DNA from: Halobaculum roseum
GTDB lineage: Archaea; Halobacteriota; Halobacteria; Halobacteriales; Haloferacaceae
DNA length: 64,000 nt
Reading direction: 5' to 3'
NCBI RefSeq assembly: GCF_019880245.1
Contig: NZ_CP082286.1
Span: 1,134,521 to 1,198,520 of the forward strand
Part shown: piece after piece, positions 1 through 8,269 of the stretch
How positions within the stretch are numbered: position 1 is the stretch's first letter
Layout: each line of letters starts with the position of its first letter
Made by a program: the position numbers and the translations under genes
The notes under the pieces: model-generated
Database searches by the model: none
The model's input: the letters and a program-made list of their open reading frames with translations, nothing else
What the model was told of the DNA's origin: nothing

Positions 1-1350
1 GCTCGCCATGGTGTAGGCCACCATCGCGACGGTGACGCCGTATTGGCTTCGGATCGCCTGGAGTCGGTCGGGGAACAGGTCGTACGCCGTCGCGTGAGCC
101 ACCCAGACGGCCAGCAGGTGTCCGCCCAGCACCGCGGCGACGCCGACGCCGCCGACCCATCCCGGCACGATCAGCACCGGGAGCGCCTCCGGGGGCGACA
201 GCGGCGACGTGAGCACCGCAGCGAGCGTCGGCGACAGCGACAGCGCCGTCGCGAGGTTGTGCGCGAGGTGGTAGCCGGCGGCGATCGCCAGCAGCGACGG
301 CGCGAACCGCCGAGCGAGCTCGCCGGGCGCGAGGAACGTGTCGGCCGTCCGACGGGCCGCGCGCGCCGACGCGAGATACAGCCCGAGGAACAGTCCGTAC
401 CCGATCAGCATGGCGAGCAGATACACGAGCAGCGCGGGGACGCCGGCCTCCACGAACGGCCGCGCGATGTCGGTCCACAGTCCGGTGCCGACGAAGCCGT
501 CGTAGGTCGTGACGAAGACGATCGCGACGACGAAGCCGACGTCGTCGCGGCCGTCGATCCACGCGGCGTCGGTGAGGCCCATCCCGGGAACGCGAAGCCG
601 CGGGCCGTCGTCCGTGCGCGTGATCGGGGCGGCCCGACCGTAGGCGTCGAGCAGCCGCGACACCGGGTCGGCGGTGTCGAACCAGTCGTCGGCGCCGAAG
701 ACGACGCTCCCCGCGACGGAGACGGCGAGGTAGCCGAGCACGAGGCCGGTGAGCAGCCGCGGGTCGTCCGCCATCGGCGTCACGACCTCCAGGTACACGA
801 GCGCGAGCAGGCCGGCGACCGCCGGCCACGATCCGAGCCGCTCGGGGTAGGGCCGATCGAGCGACGGGAACACCCCGGCGATCGCCCGGAACGGGTCGAC
901 CGCCGGCCAGGTGTTGCCGAGGAGGTACGCCGAGAGGACGAACACGGCCCACCAGCCGACCCACACGACCAGGACGGCCGCGCTGTCGGCGGCCGTGCGG
1001 GGGCCGAACAGGCCGGCCGCGATCGTGACCGCGAGCGCGGCGATCCCGACGGTCCTCGCGAGGACCCGGGCGACGCGACCGGCGTCGGGGAGCGCGCGCG
1101 TCCACCCGTCGATCCGGCGGATGTAGCTCCGGTCGGTGACCGCCGACGCGAGGAGGAAGGAGGCGCCGACGACGGCGCCGCCGGTGGCGAGAAACAGCCA
1201 CGTCGGCACCGTCACCGTCTCGCGGGTCGCGGCGCGAACGCCGCCGGCGTGGGCGGCGACGCGCGACGCGCTCGCGAGCACCGCGAGCGCCGCGAGCGCG
1301 AACGGCGTCGCGCGTCGCGCGAGACGAGCGCTTCGTGAGTAGCGATCCAT
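1..1350 (-). CDS. Polytopic membrane protein, C-terminus cut by window edge
   Basis: An uninterrupted reading frame of 450 codons starts at an ATG at 1350 and is still open at base 1, so the C-terminus is missing. After a basic, Arg-rich N-terminus the translation shows about ten hydrophobic segments separated by short loops, including the conserved-looking stretch GNTWPAVDPFRAI (about residue 140) and HLAHNLATAL near residue 365. The layout resembles large uncharacterised membrane proteins of haloarchaea and actinobacteria, some of which carry the doubtful database name fenitrothion hydrolase; no catalytic motif is visible, so no reaction can be assigned. The opposite strand of this region has a long frame rich in Arg and Glu, which is a GC-bias shadow. 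Confidence 0.75.
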   Translation of the reverse strand, partial: MDRYSRSARLARRATPFALAALAVLASASRVAAHAGGVRAATRETVTVPTWLFLATGGAVVGASFLLASAVTDRSYIRRIDGWTRALPDAGRVARVLARTVGIAALAVTIAAGLFGPRTAADSAAVLVVWVGWWAVFVLSAYLLGNTWPAVDPFRAIAGVFPSLDRPYPERLGSWPAVAGLLALVYLEVVTPMADDPRLLTGLVLGYLAVSVAGSVVFGADDWFDTADPVSRLLDAYGRAAPITRTDDGPRLRVPGMGLTDAAWIDGRDDVGFVVAIVFVTTYDGFVGTGLWTDIARPFVEAGVPALLVYLLAMLIGYGLFLGLYLASARAARRTADTFLAPGELARRFAPSLLAIAAGYHLAHNLATALSLSPTLAAVLTSPLSPPEALPVLIVPGWVGGVGVAAVLGGHLLAVWVAHATAYDLFPDRLQAIRSQYGVTVAMVAYTMAS

Positions 1351-1465
1351 CACCGACGGTTGGGAGAGGGCGGCCGAGTAGCTTGCGAAACCGCGACGGG
1401 GGATGCGGGGAACCGTCCGCGACGGTCCCCGGCGGCGAACCGAACGCGACGCGGGCGCGCCACGA

Positions 1466-1945
1466 TCAGCAGATCCCGTCGACGCGGTCGGCGTCGTCGA
1501 CACGGTCGGCGTCGTCTGGGCCCTCCGTCCGTTCGGCGAGCACCTCGCGGAGCACCGTCCGGTGGCTCCGCAGCTCGCCGGAGCGCTCGGGCCCCACGAG
1601 CGCCAGGTCCGCGCCGTCGGCCAGGGCCGCACACAGCGAGTCGATCGCGGTACTGGCGTCGGGGTCCGACGCGAGGTGCTCGCGGTAGCGGTCGGCGAAG
1701 TCGACGCGGTCCCACGCCGCGTTGTGCGCGCCCGACTCACACAGCCCGTCGATCCGGAACGACTCGGCGGCGTCGGCGTGGTCGTCCAGGAGCGCCGGCG
1801 GCGGGGCCAGCGCCGGACGCGTCTCGTCGACGAGCGCGCGGAGGCGCCCCGGGGGCGACGCGGCCACGCCGATCAGGCGGGCCTCGGGCGGGAAGTCGCC
1901 GCCGTCGCGGTCGAGCTCGCCGACGTAGGTGTCGTACAGCGGCAC
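1466..1945 (-). CDS. DUF488-like protein
   Basis: A 159-residue acidic protein beginning MPLYDTYVGEL. The core contains LCESGAHNAAWD (about residues 68-79) and a final HRTVLREVL segment, a layout I associate with haloarchaeal DUF488 proteins, where the C-terminal HR motif is typical (family knowledge; unverified here). The biochemical role of DUF488 is not established. It sits on the same strand as, and 115 bp upstream of, the large membrane protein gene. The C-terminus carries a short Asp/Arg repeat (DDADRVDDADRVD), probably a small tandem duplication in an unconstrained tail. Function is unknown. Confidence 0.6.
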   Translation of the reverse strand: MPLYDTYVGELDRDGGDFPPEARLIGVAASPPGRLRALVDETRPALAPPPALLDDHADAAESFRIDGLCESGAHNAAWDRVDFADRYREHLASDPDASTAIDSLCAALADGADLALVGPERSGELRSHRTVLREVLAERTEGPDDADRVDDADRVDGIC

Positions 1946-2020
1946 GGGTGGGAGATGACCTCGGCCGGCAAAAAGCGCACCGCCGAGGCCGGGACCGACG
2001 ACTCGGAGAGAGAAGGCGGC

Positions 2021-2176
2021 TCAGACGCGTTTCGACCGGGCCTCCCGCACGCTGGCCCCCTCGCGGACCATGTCTTCACAGGAAGGGCACACGCGGACGT
2101 CGTTCATCCCTTCCGGAGCGAACACTCGAACGTATCGTTCGGTGACGAACGAACTACAGTTCCTGCACTCCGGCAT
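2021..2176 (-). CDS. Zinc-finger micro-protein (51 aa)
   Basis: A 51-residue protein starting MPECRNCSSFV and ending in TGA at 2021-2023. It has two CxxC pairs, CRNC at residues 4-7 and CPSC at 30-33, spaced as in a single zinc-binding treble-clef or ribbon. Such double-CxxC proteins below 70 residues are abundant in haloarchaea and are thought to bind zinc and act in regulation, mostly without a defined target (family knowledge). It lies divergently from the cytochrome oxidase subunit III gene and shares the intergenic region that holds a 22-bp tandem repeat. The start was chosen because the translation opens directly on the first CxxC. Confidence 0.75.
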   Translation of the reverse strand: MPECRNCSSFVTERYVRVFAPEGMNDVRVCPSCEDMVREGASVREARSKRV

Positions 2177-2208
2177 ACGTCAGATAGTTATCGGCTACCG
2201 TAGTATGT

Positions 2209-2252
2209 GTATCGGCCGTCCACGCGAACTGTATCGGCCGTCCACGCAAACT
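2209..2252. repeat. Tandem 22-bp direct repeat in divergent promoter region
   Basis: Two head-to-tail 22-bp copies, 2209-2230 and 2231-2252, differ at one base (GTATCGGCCGTCCACGCGAA versus the same with CAAA at the end). A weaker partial match (TTATCGGCTAC) lies just upstream at about 2189. A period of 22 bp is two DNA helical turns, so a repeated factor would bind one face. The repeat sits between the zinc micro-protein start (2176) and the cox3 start (2355), so it could serve either gene. That it is an operator is inference. Confidence 0.6.
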
Positions 2253-2323
2253 ACTGCGAACCGAGCCGTCGAGCGCGGCGATGCCGCACCGTCGTGCCGT
2301 CGGGCGCCGACGCAGGTGGGAGG

Positions 2324-2330
2324 ATTTTTG
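2324..2330 (+). promoter_or_regulatory. TATA-like box for cytochrome oxidase subunit III
   Basis: ATTTTTG lies 25-31 nt before the ATG at 2355, the expected distance for a leaderless haloarchaeal transcript. It is the only T-rich run in an otherwise GC-rich stretch. Confidence 0.45.
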
Positions 2331-2354
2331 TCTCCGCGTCGGCTACCGGCGCGC

Positions 2355-3221
2355 ATGGCTACAGAAACGGAGGACGCCCACGACGACGGGCATCACCTGC
2401 CCGCGGTCGAGGACTGGCCGCGCGGCTTCGGGGAAGCCTCGTGGTGGCCGTTCGTCACGGCGCTCGGGGGCGCCGGCATCTACATCGGCGCGGCGCTGTA
2501 CCTCATGGCGATCGGTGACCGGAACATCGTCGGCCCGATGGTCGGGCCCGGCGTGTTGGTCGGGAGCATCGGGCTGTTCCTGGTCGGCATCTACGGGTGG
2601 ATGTACCACGCGTTCGTCACGCACTTCTGGGAGCGCGGCGCCGACGAACACAGCGCGAGCAAGCTCAGGTGGGGGATGATCGCGTTCCTCGGCTCGGAGA
2701 TCGCCACCTTCAGCGCCGGCTTCACGTACTTCTTCTTCATCCGCTCGCAGGACGCGTGGGCGGAGATCGCGGGTGACCTCCCGCACCTGCTCGGGTCGCT
2801 GGTGGTCATCAACACGACGATCCTGATCGTCTCGTCGGTGACGCTGCACTTCGCACACGGCGCCATCCGCCGAAACGACCGCGGGAGGTTCCTCGGCTGG
2901 CTCGCCGTCACGCTGCTGCTCGGGATCGTGTTCATCGGCGGCCAGGTGTACGAGTACTACGAGTTCATCGTCCACGAGGGCTTCACCCTCACCTCCGGGC
3001 TGTTCGGCTCGGCGTTCTACGGCCTCACCGGGCTTCACGGGCTGCACGTCTCGATGGGTGCGGTGCTGCTCGCCATCGTGTTCGTCCGCGCCCTGCAGGG
3101 ACAGTACTCCGCCGACCGCCACGTCTCCGTGACGACCGCCTCGATGTACTGGCACTTCGTCGACGCCGTCTGGATCTTCCTCGTCATCGCGCTGTACGCC
3201 GGCGCCGAGGTCGGCGCGTAG
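2355..3221 (+). CDS. coxC: Cytochrome c oxidase subunit III-type protein
   Basis: A 288-residue membrane protein with about seven transmembrane helices, matching the subunit III family of heme-copper oxidases. Diagnostic pieces are FLGSEIATFSAG (residues 111-122, with the conserved Glu115 of the helix III region), GGQVYEYYEF (195-204), YGLTGLHGLHV (222-232) and YWHFVDAVWIFL (265-276). Subunit III stabilises the catalytic core and supports proton uptake; it binds lipid, not heme. The ATG at 2355 was chosen over an in-frame upstream extension because the upstream part is promoter-like and the TATA-like box is 25-31 nt away. coxB begins at the other end of the window, so the oxidase genes here are dispersed over more than 60 kb. 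Confidence 0.92.
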   Translation: MATETEDAHDDGHHLPAVEDWPRGFGEASWWPFVTALGGAGIYIGAALYLMAIGDRNIVGPMVGPGVLVGSIGLFLVGIYGWMYHAFVTHFWERGADEHSASKLRWGMIAFLGSEIATFSAGFTYFFFIRSQDAWAEIAGDLPHLLGSLVVINTTILIVSSVTLHFAHGAIRRNDRGRFLGWLAVTLLLGIVFIGGQVYEYYEFIVHEGFTLTSGLFGSAFYGLTGLHGLHVSMGAVLLAIVFVRALQGQYSADRHVSVTTASMYWHFVDAVWIFLVIALYAGAEVGA

Positions 3222-3234
3222 TCGACCTCGATCG

Positions 3235-3492
3235 CTACGCCGATCCCGATTCGCTCGGATCGTCCTCGTCCGCAGCCGCGAGTCGGATCTCCTCGACCAC
3301 GCGCCGCTCGCCGTCGACGTACTTGTAGCGGACGCCCGGCTCCTCGTCCTCGGTCGCCCTGTGCGAGCCGTCACAGAACGGGAAGCCGTCGCTGAGCCCG
3401 CAGCGACACACCGCGATGTCCCCCTTCTCCTCGTCGATGTCGTCCTCGTCCACCCGGATCGGGCCGGTCGCATCGAGCGTGACTTCGCGCAC
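3235..3492 (-). CDS. CDGSH-type iron-sulfur protein
   Basis: An 85-residue acidic protein with the CDGSH (mitoNEET-like) signature CRCGLSDGFPFCDGSH. The predicted 2Fe-2S ligands are Cys29, Cys31, Cys40 and His44, the 3-Cys/1-His set characteristic of the family. Single-CDGSH prokaryotic proteins are small soluble redox or cluster-transfer proteins. The gene converges on the cox3 gene, with 13 bp between the stop codons. There is no transmembrane segment, unlike eukaryotic mitoNEET, so it should be cytoplasmic. The cellular partner is unknown. Confidence 0.9.
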   Translation of the reverse strand: MREVTLDATGPIRVDEDDIDEEKGDIAVCRCGLSDGFPFCDGSHRATEDEEPGVRYKYVDGERRVVEEIRLAAADEDDPSESGSA

Positions 3493-3628
3493 GGCCGGGC
3501 TTCGCGTCCGAGGCCCATCACTTCACGGGGGGCGGCGGCCGGCGGGACGGACGGGTACGCCCGGCCGGACACGGTCGACGTGTCGACGCATCCGTACCGG
3601 TTAACACGGTGCCGCCGCAGGAGGTGGT

Positions 3629-5263
3629 ATGGGAAAGTGGCGACGGCGGACGGCGGCGTACCTAGGTGCGCTCGTCGTCGTCATCCTGGTGTACACGGTC
3701 GCGTACCACGAGGCGATGGCGACGTTCGAGGGACGCGAGCAGTCGTTCGCCCACTCGCTGCAGGTCGTCGTCGAGACGTTCACCACTACCGGGTTCGGCT
3801 CGGACGCCCCGTGGGAGACGACCGAGATGAACCTCCTCGTGGTCGCGATGGACCTCACGGGCGTGTTACTCATCTTCATGGCGCTCCCGGCCTTCGTGTT
3901 CCCGCTGTTCGAGGAGACGCTGTCGACGACGGCCCCGAGGACCGTCGAGGACCTGGCCGGTCACGTCGTCATCTGCGGACACACGCCCAGGGGGCGCGTG
4001 CTCCGCGACGAGCTCGTCGCCCGCGACGTGCCGTACCTGTTCGTCGTCGCCGACGAGGACGAGGCGACGGCCGTCTACGACGGCGGCGAGGAGCACGTCA
4101 TCCACGGCAACCCCGAGGAGATCGACGCGCTACGGCGCGCGAACGTCGGGACGGCGCGGGCGCTCGTCGCCGACGCCGACGACGAGACGAACGCGAGCGT
4201 CGTCCTCTCGGCGCGCGAGTGCGTCGACGACGGCGACCTGCGCGTCGTGAGCCTCATCGAGGACGAGGACGTCGCCGACTACCACCGCTACGCCGGCGCC
4301 GACAGCGTCGTCTCCCCGCGGCGCCTGCTCGGGGAGAGTCTCGGGTCGAAGGCGACCGCGAGCGTCGCCGACGAACTCGGTTACGGCGTCGAGATCGGCG
4401 AGGACTTCCAGATCGCGGAGCTGCTGGTCCACCACGGCAGCCCGCTCGTCGGGGAGACGGTCGCCGAGTCGCGGATCGGCGAGCGCACCGGCGCGAACGT
4501 GCTCGGCGCCTGGGACGACGGCGAGTTCGAGTCGCCGCCCCGACCCGGCCGCGTCATCGACGAGCACACCGTCCTGCTCGTCGTGGGCACCGAACCGGAG
4601 CTGGAGTCGCTCAAGGAGCTCACCCTCTCGGAGACCCGCACCCGGCGCCGCGGCTCGGTCGTCGTCGCCGGGTACGGGATGGTCGGCCACAGCGCCGCCG
4701 CGGAGGTCCGGCCGACCGACGAGGTGACCGTCGTCGACCTGGAGGACGCCCCCGGCGTCGACGTGGTGGGCGACGCGACCGACCGCGAGACGCTGGAGAC
4801 CGCCGGCGTCGACGAGGCTCGGGCGGTCGTGATCGCGCTCGACTCCGACACGACGACCATCTTCGCGACGCTGGCGGTGAAGCAGGTCGCCCCGCAGGTG
4901 GAGGTGATCGCCCGCGCGAACGACGTCGAGTCGGTGCCGAAGCTCTACCGCGCGGGCGCCGAGTACGTCCTCTCGCTGTCGACGGTGTCGGGACGCCTCC
5001 TCGCCTCCCAGCTGCTCGACGAGGAGGTGCTCCGGCCCGAGACGCAGGTGGACCTCGTCCGGACGCGGGCGCCCCGGCTGGAGGGCCGGACGCTCGCGGA
5101 GGCGGACGTGCGCGCCGAGACCGGCGTCACCGTCGTCGCCGTCGAGCGCGACGACGACCTGCTCACCGACATCGGTCCGGCCACCGAGCTGATCGCCGGC
5201 GACAGGCTCGTCGTCGCGGGGACCGACGACGCCGTCAACCGATTCAACGAACGGTTCTGCTGA
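3629..5263 (+). CDS. Two-TM potassium channel with tandem RCK (TrkA-N/C) domains
   Basis: The 544-residue protein begins with a two-helix pore: TM1 at about 9-30, a pore loop with selectivity filter TTTGFG (52-57, a variant of TVGYG) and TM2 at about 67-95. Two regulator-of-K-conductance units follow: a first Rossmann domain from about 111 with degenerate glycine motif CGHTPRGR, a TrkA-C-like part near 255-325, and a second Rossmann domain from about 342 with intact GYGMVG, ending in another TrkA-C-like segment. It is an inner-membrane K+ channel gated by cytoplasmic ligand. A GGAGGTG run sits only 2 nt before the ATG, too close to act as a normal Shine-Dalgarno site; GGTTAACA around 3600 fits a TATA box for a leaderless mRNA. 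Confidence 0.88.
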   Translation: MGKWRRRTAAYLGALVVVILVYTVAYHEAMATFEGREQSFAHSLQVVVETFTTTGFGSDAPWETTEMNLLVVAMDLTGVLLIFMALPAFVFPLFEETLSTTAPRTVEDLAGHVVICGHTPRGRVLRDELVARDVPYLFVVADEDEATAVYDGGEEHVIHGNPEEIDALRRANVGTARALVADADDETNASVVLSARECVDDGDLRVVSLIEDEDVADYHRYAGADSVVSPRRLLGESLGSKATASVADELGYGVEIGEDFQIAELLVHHGSPLVGETVAESRIGERTGANVLGAWDDGEFESPPRPGRVIDEHTVLLVVGTEPELESLKELTLSETRTRRRGSVVVAGYGMVGHSAAAEVRPTDEVTVVDLEDAPGVDVVGDATDRETLETAGVDEARAVVIALDSDTTTIFATLAVKQVAPQVEVIARANDVESVPKLYRAGAEYVLSLSTVSGRLLASQLLDEEVLRPETQVDLVRTRAPRLEGRTLAEADVRAETGVTVVAVERDDDLLTDIGPATELIAGDRLVVAGTDDAVNRFNERFC

Positions 5264-5298
5264 CGATCGCACGGGAGTCACTCGGGCGAGCGCGTTCG

Positions 5299-5916
5299 TT
5301 ACCTGGATCGGCGATCCGCCGACGGGGGCGACGCGGAAAGCGGCGCGACCGGCGACAGCGCCAACACCCACGCCGCAAGCAGGAGGGCACCGACCAGCTC
5401 CGGGATCGCGATGCCGTCGCCGAGATCGAGCACCGCGATCCACCCCCACCAGGCGCCGAGGTGGACGACGGGCGCGACGAGGAGCGTTCGTCCGACGGCC
5501 GTGTCGCGTCGGCGGAGGCCGTCGACCGCGAGCAGGGCCGTGAGGCCGAGGAAGAAGCCGATCGCGACCGGGACGTGGAGCGCGCTGTCGGACGGGAACG
5601 CGCCCACGCCGGCCATGAGCAGCGAGACGATCCCGAACAGGACAGCGAGCGCTCGGCCGGCCCGGTCGCCCGCGGTCGTCCACACGGCCCACGCGTACGG
5701 GAGGGCGACGACGCCGCCGGCGAGGAGCCCGCCGTTGAACGCCGCGGCGACGAGGGGGTCGCCGGCGACGCCGAGATCAGAGAGGGCGTTGCCGGTCCAC
5801 GAGAACCACGGCGCCGCCAGGACCGCGATCCCGATCCCGCCGAGGGCGAGCGCGATCGAGGCGACGCCGGAGGCGGCGGCGATCCGGCGCGGGGAGCGGG
5901 ACACGGACGGGTCCAC
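5299..5916 (-). CDS. DUF998-type membrane protein
   Basis: A membrane protein of about 205 residues with six hydrophobic segments. The first loop contains APWFSWTGNALSDLG, the signature stretch of DUF998 family proteins, whose function is unknown. The reading frame is open upstream to 6099, but that part overlaps the ferredoxin gene and is Arg-rich and non-membrane, so I place the start at the GTG at 5916 (GTG at 5904 is equally possible). It converges with the K+ channel gene. Confidence 0.7.
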   Translation of the reverse strand: MDPSVSRSPRRIAAASGVASIALALGGIGIAVLAAPWFSWTGNALSDLGVAGDPLVAAAFNGGLLAGGVVALPYAWAVWTTAGDRAGRALAVLFGIVSLLMAGVGAFPSDSALHVPVAIGFFLGLTALLAVDGLRRRDTAVGRTLLVAPVVHLGAWWGWIAVLDLGDGIAIPELVGALLLAAWVLALSPVAPLSASPPSADRRSR

Positions 5917-6017
5917 CGTCCGGAGCGTCTTGGCCGTTGTCCAACGGTCGGAGACCGACCGCGCGTGGGAACCGAGCCGGCCGGCCGAGGCCGGGGCGAT
6001 CGGCACGGTCGGGCGCG

Positions 6018-6344
6018 TTACTCCCCGTCGCCGACGTGTTGGCCCCAGAACCCGGGGAACTTCGTGACGGTCACGTCGCCCTCGACGGTCGCCTGACACG
6101 AGAGCCGCAGCCCCGACTCGGGGTCGTGGGGCGGAACGCGCAGGCGGAGCCGCTCCCGACGGGTCGGCTCCGAGACCGCGCCGTCGACGTGGACCGCGCA
6201 GGTGCCGCAGGTGCCGTGGCCGCGGCAGTTCAGGTCGTTCGCGCGCCCGTTGTGCGGCGACAGCCCCGCCGCCAGCAACACGTCACGGAGGACGTCGCCG
6301 CGCTCGCAGTCGATCCTGGCGCCCGCGAATCGAACGGTCGGCAT
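6018..6344 (-). CDS. 2Fe-2S ferredoxin (plant/adrenodoxin fold)
   Basis: A 108-residue protein with the CxxxxxCxxC...C ligand pattern of 2Fe-2S ferredoxins: Cys40, Cys46, Cys49 and Cys83 within NCRGHGTCGTC and LSCQA. It transfers single electrons in the cytoplasm; the partner is not indicated by its neighbours. It is shorter than the main haloarchaeal ferredoxin, which carries an extra N-terminal acidic insertion of about 20-30 residues; this one has none, and is closer to the small ferredoxin domains used by oxygenases or as accessory carriers. The start at 6344 gives MPTVRF directly before the first beta strand. The downstream membrane protein gene follows on the same strand after about 100 bp. 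Confidence 0.88.
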   Translation of the reverse strand: MPTVRFAGARIDCERGDVLRDVLLAAGLSPHNGRANDLNCRGHGTCGTCAVHVDGAVSEPTRRERLRLRVPPHDPESGLRLSCQATVEGDVTVTKFPGFWGQHVGDGE

Positions 6345-6504
6345 GGGTCGCGGTACGCGTCGGAGCGACAAATAGCCGGGGCGCCGCGCGTCGCGGATCG
6401 CGGGCGAGTCGCCGGCGGGCCCCCGTGGCGAGCGTCCCGCCTGCTCGGGGTCGACGCCTTCCGCCTCCCGAACGCTTTCCCCGCGTACGCACCCACCTCC
6501 GTCG

Positions 6505-7308
6505 ATGACCGAACTCGACCTCCCGGCGCTCGGCCTCGGCACCTCCGCGAACGACGACTTCGAGGAGTGCGCCGAGACGGTGAAAGCGGCGCTGGAACTC
6601 GGCTACCGCCACGTCGACACCGCGCAGATGTACGACAACGAGGCGGCGGTCGGCGAGGGGATCCGCCGCGCGGACGTGGCCCGCGAGGACGTGGTCGTCG
6701 CGACGAAGGTCCACCCCGACAACCTCGCGTACGACGACGCGAAGCGCACCGCCCGCGAGTCGCTGGAGCGGCTCGGCCTCGACTCCGTCGACCTGCTGTA
6801 CGTCCACTGGCCCATCTCGGCGTACGACCCCGAGGGGACGCTGCGCGCGATGGACGAACTCCGCGAGGAGGGGCTGTGCGACCACGTCGGCCTCTCGAAC
6901 TTCACGCCCGACCTGCTCGACGAGGCGCGGGAGATCCTCGACTCGCCGGTCGTCGCCCACCAGGTCGAGTGCCACCCGCTGTTCCCGCAGGAGGAACTCC
7001 GGGCGTACGCCGTCGAGCACGACCACTTCCTCGTCGGCTACTCGCCGCTCGGGCGCGGCGAGGCGCTGGACGACCCGCTGCTCGCGGAGATCGCGGAGAA
7101 ACACGACACCGGCACCGCCGCGGTCTGTCTCGCGTGGGCGTTCGCCCAGGAGGCGCTCGTGCCCATCCCGAAGGCGACCGGCGACCACCTCCGCGCGAAC
7201 TTCGAGGCACAGGAGCTGGAGCTGGACGAGGAGGACCTGGACCGCATCGCCGAGTACGAGGTTCGCGAGCGTGTCATCGACCCCGACAGTGCGGCCTGGA
7301 ATCGGTAG
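6505..7308 (+). CDS. Aldo/keto reductase
   Basis: A 267-residue NADPH-dependent oxidoreductase of the aldo/keto reductase superfamily. The catalytic tetrad is visible as Asp38 (RHVDTAQMYDNE), Tyr43, Lys68 (VVVATKVH) and His101 (LLYVHWPIS). The late segment PIPKATGDHLRANF is the usual coenzyme-binding region. It resembles 2,5-diketo-gluconate reductase-like members that reduce small carbonyls; the substrate cannot be read from sequence. Single-gene unit divergent from the ferredoxin gene, with a 160-bp spacer. Confidence 0.9.
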   Translation: MTELDLPALGLGTSANDDFEECAETVKAALELGYRHVDTAQMYDNEAAVGEGIRRADVAREDVVVATKVHPDNLAYDDAKRTARESLERLGLDSVDLLYVHWPISAYDPEGTLRAMDELREEGLCDHVGLSNFTPDLLDEAREILDSPVVAHQVECHPLFPQEELRAYAVEHDHFLVGYSPLGRGEALDDPLLAEIAEKHDTGTAAVCLAWAFAQEALVPIPKATGDHLRANFEAQELELDEEDLDRIAEYEVRERVIDPDSAAWNR

Positions 7309-7410
7309 TCGCGCCGCGGGACGGCCGGTCCCGGTCGTGAGGACGGGGCGACCCGTCGGCCACCGCCTCGCGCGTCGACCCGAACGTTTGTATCCCGGCG
7401 GGCGGGACAG

Positions 7411-7917
7411 GTGCGCGTGTACAAACGCGGTCACCTCGGCGTCGCGATGCTGACGCTGGCGCCGATCACCTTCTGGCTGCTGGTCGGCGGCTACCCGGCG
7501 TTCGCCGTCCTCGTCGCCGGCACCGTCCTCTATCTCGCGATGCTGCCGGACATGGACCACCGGGTCCCCGGGATCTCCCACCGCGGGCCGACCCACTCGC
7601 TGCTGTTCGCGGGCGTCGTGGGCGCGGTCTTCGCGGGCGCCGCCTCGCTCGTCGAGCCGGTGTTCTCGGTCGCGGTGCCCGGCGGCGTCTCGATGGTCGC
7701 GTTCGGCTTCCTGCTGGGGTTCGGCTCGGTCGTCGCGCACCTGCTCGGGGACGTGATCACGCCCGCCGGCGTCAACTTCCTGTGGCCGTACCCGAAGGAG
7801 TGGTCGCTATACCTGACGTCCGCCGACTCCACGCTGTGGAACTGGGGGCTGTTCGCCCTCGGCGTGTGCGCCATGGCCGGCGCTGTCGCGCTGGCGGTGC
7901 GTGGCGTCCCCGTGTGA
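7411..7917 (+). CDS. YdjM/DUF457-type membrane-bound putative metal-dependent hydrolase
   Basis: A membrane protein of 166-168 residues with four or five helices. Just after TM2 it has LPDMDHRVPGISHRGPTHS, with Asp and His residues in the order typical of DUF457 (LexA-binding inner-membrane hydrolase YdjM) proteins, and a later AHLLGDVITPAGV repeat of the His/Asp pattern. These are proposed to chelate a metal; activity has not been defined for haloarchaeal members. The frame opens with GTG at 7411 and again GTG at 7417; starting at 7417 gives the family-like MYKRGHLG. A TATA-like GTTTGTAT lies at about 7386. Confidence 0.8.
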   Translation: MRVYKRGHLGVAMLTLAPITFWLLVGGYPAFAVLVAGTVLYLAMLPDMDHRVPGISHRGPTHSLLFAGVVGAVFAGAASLVEPVFSVAVPGGVSMVAFGFLLGFGSVVAHLLGDVITPAGVNFLWPYPKEWSLYLTSADSTLWNWGLFALGVCAMAGAVALAVRGVPV

Positions 7918-8001
7918 GGCGCCTCCGCTCCCGGCGGTCGCGCCCCGCCGATCGGCGCCCCCCAGCACAAAGCATATCACCCGACCGCGAGGATCCGGGA
8001 T

Positions 8002-8202
8002 ATGCTCCTCCTCCAGAGCAGCGGCGGCGGCATCGCATTCCTCATCTGGCTGCTGTTCACAGCGGTGTTCCTCTACGCGGTGTACTGGACGTACAAGGAC
8101 GCCCAGCGAAACAGCGATCAGCCGGCGTTTCTGTGGGCGCTGGTCGTGTTTCTCGCGCCGATGTTGGGGCTCGTTCTGTACTTCCTCCTGGGCCGTGACT
8201 GA
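8002..8202 (+). CDS. Small PLDc_N-like membrane protein
   Basis: A 66-residue protein with two transmembrane helices (about 10-30 and 42-63) and the linker YWTYKDAQRNSDQPAFLW. The W-x-Y-x-D-A motif and F-L-x-P-x-x-G-L-x-x-Y-x-x-x-G-R ending match the phospholipase D nuclease N-terminal (PLDc_N) domain found alone in many haloarchaeal small proteins. Its role is unknown; it lacks any catalytic HKD motif. Confidence 0.78.
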   Translation: MLLLQSSGGGIAFLIWLLFTAVFLYAVYWTYKDAQRNSDQPAFLWALVVFLAPMLGLVLYFLLGRD

Positions 8203-8269
8203 CGACGGCGGCGACCCGAGTCGCCGGATCGGGGGTAGCACTTTACTCCGGGTCGCCGAACCCACGCGC

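Noticed and set aside
43-1338. Plus-strand 431-codon frame opposite the membrane protein gene
   Set aside because: Arg/Glu/Gly-rich composition with no domain; the minus strand gives a clean multi-helix membrane protein in the same region, so this is a GC-bias shadow.
3620-3626. GGAGGTG as a Shine-Dalgarno site for the K+ channel
   Set aside because: Only two bases from the ATG, too close to pair usefully; a TATA-like element 28 nt upstream suggests a leaderless mRNA instead.
3361-6096. A 911-codon plus-strand frame over the K+ channel and DUF998 genes
   Set aside because: Low-complexity Arg/Asp/Gly translation overlapping well-defined genes; typical antisense or off-frame artefact of high GC.
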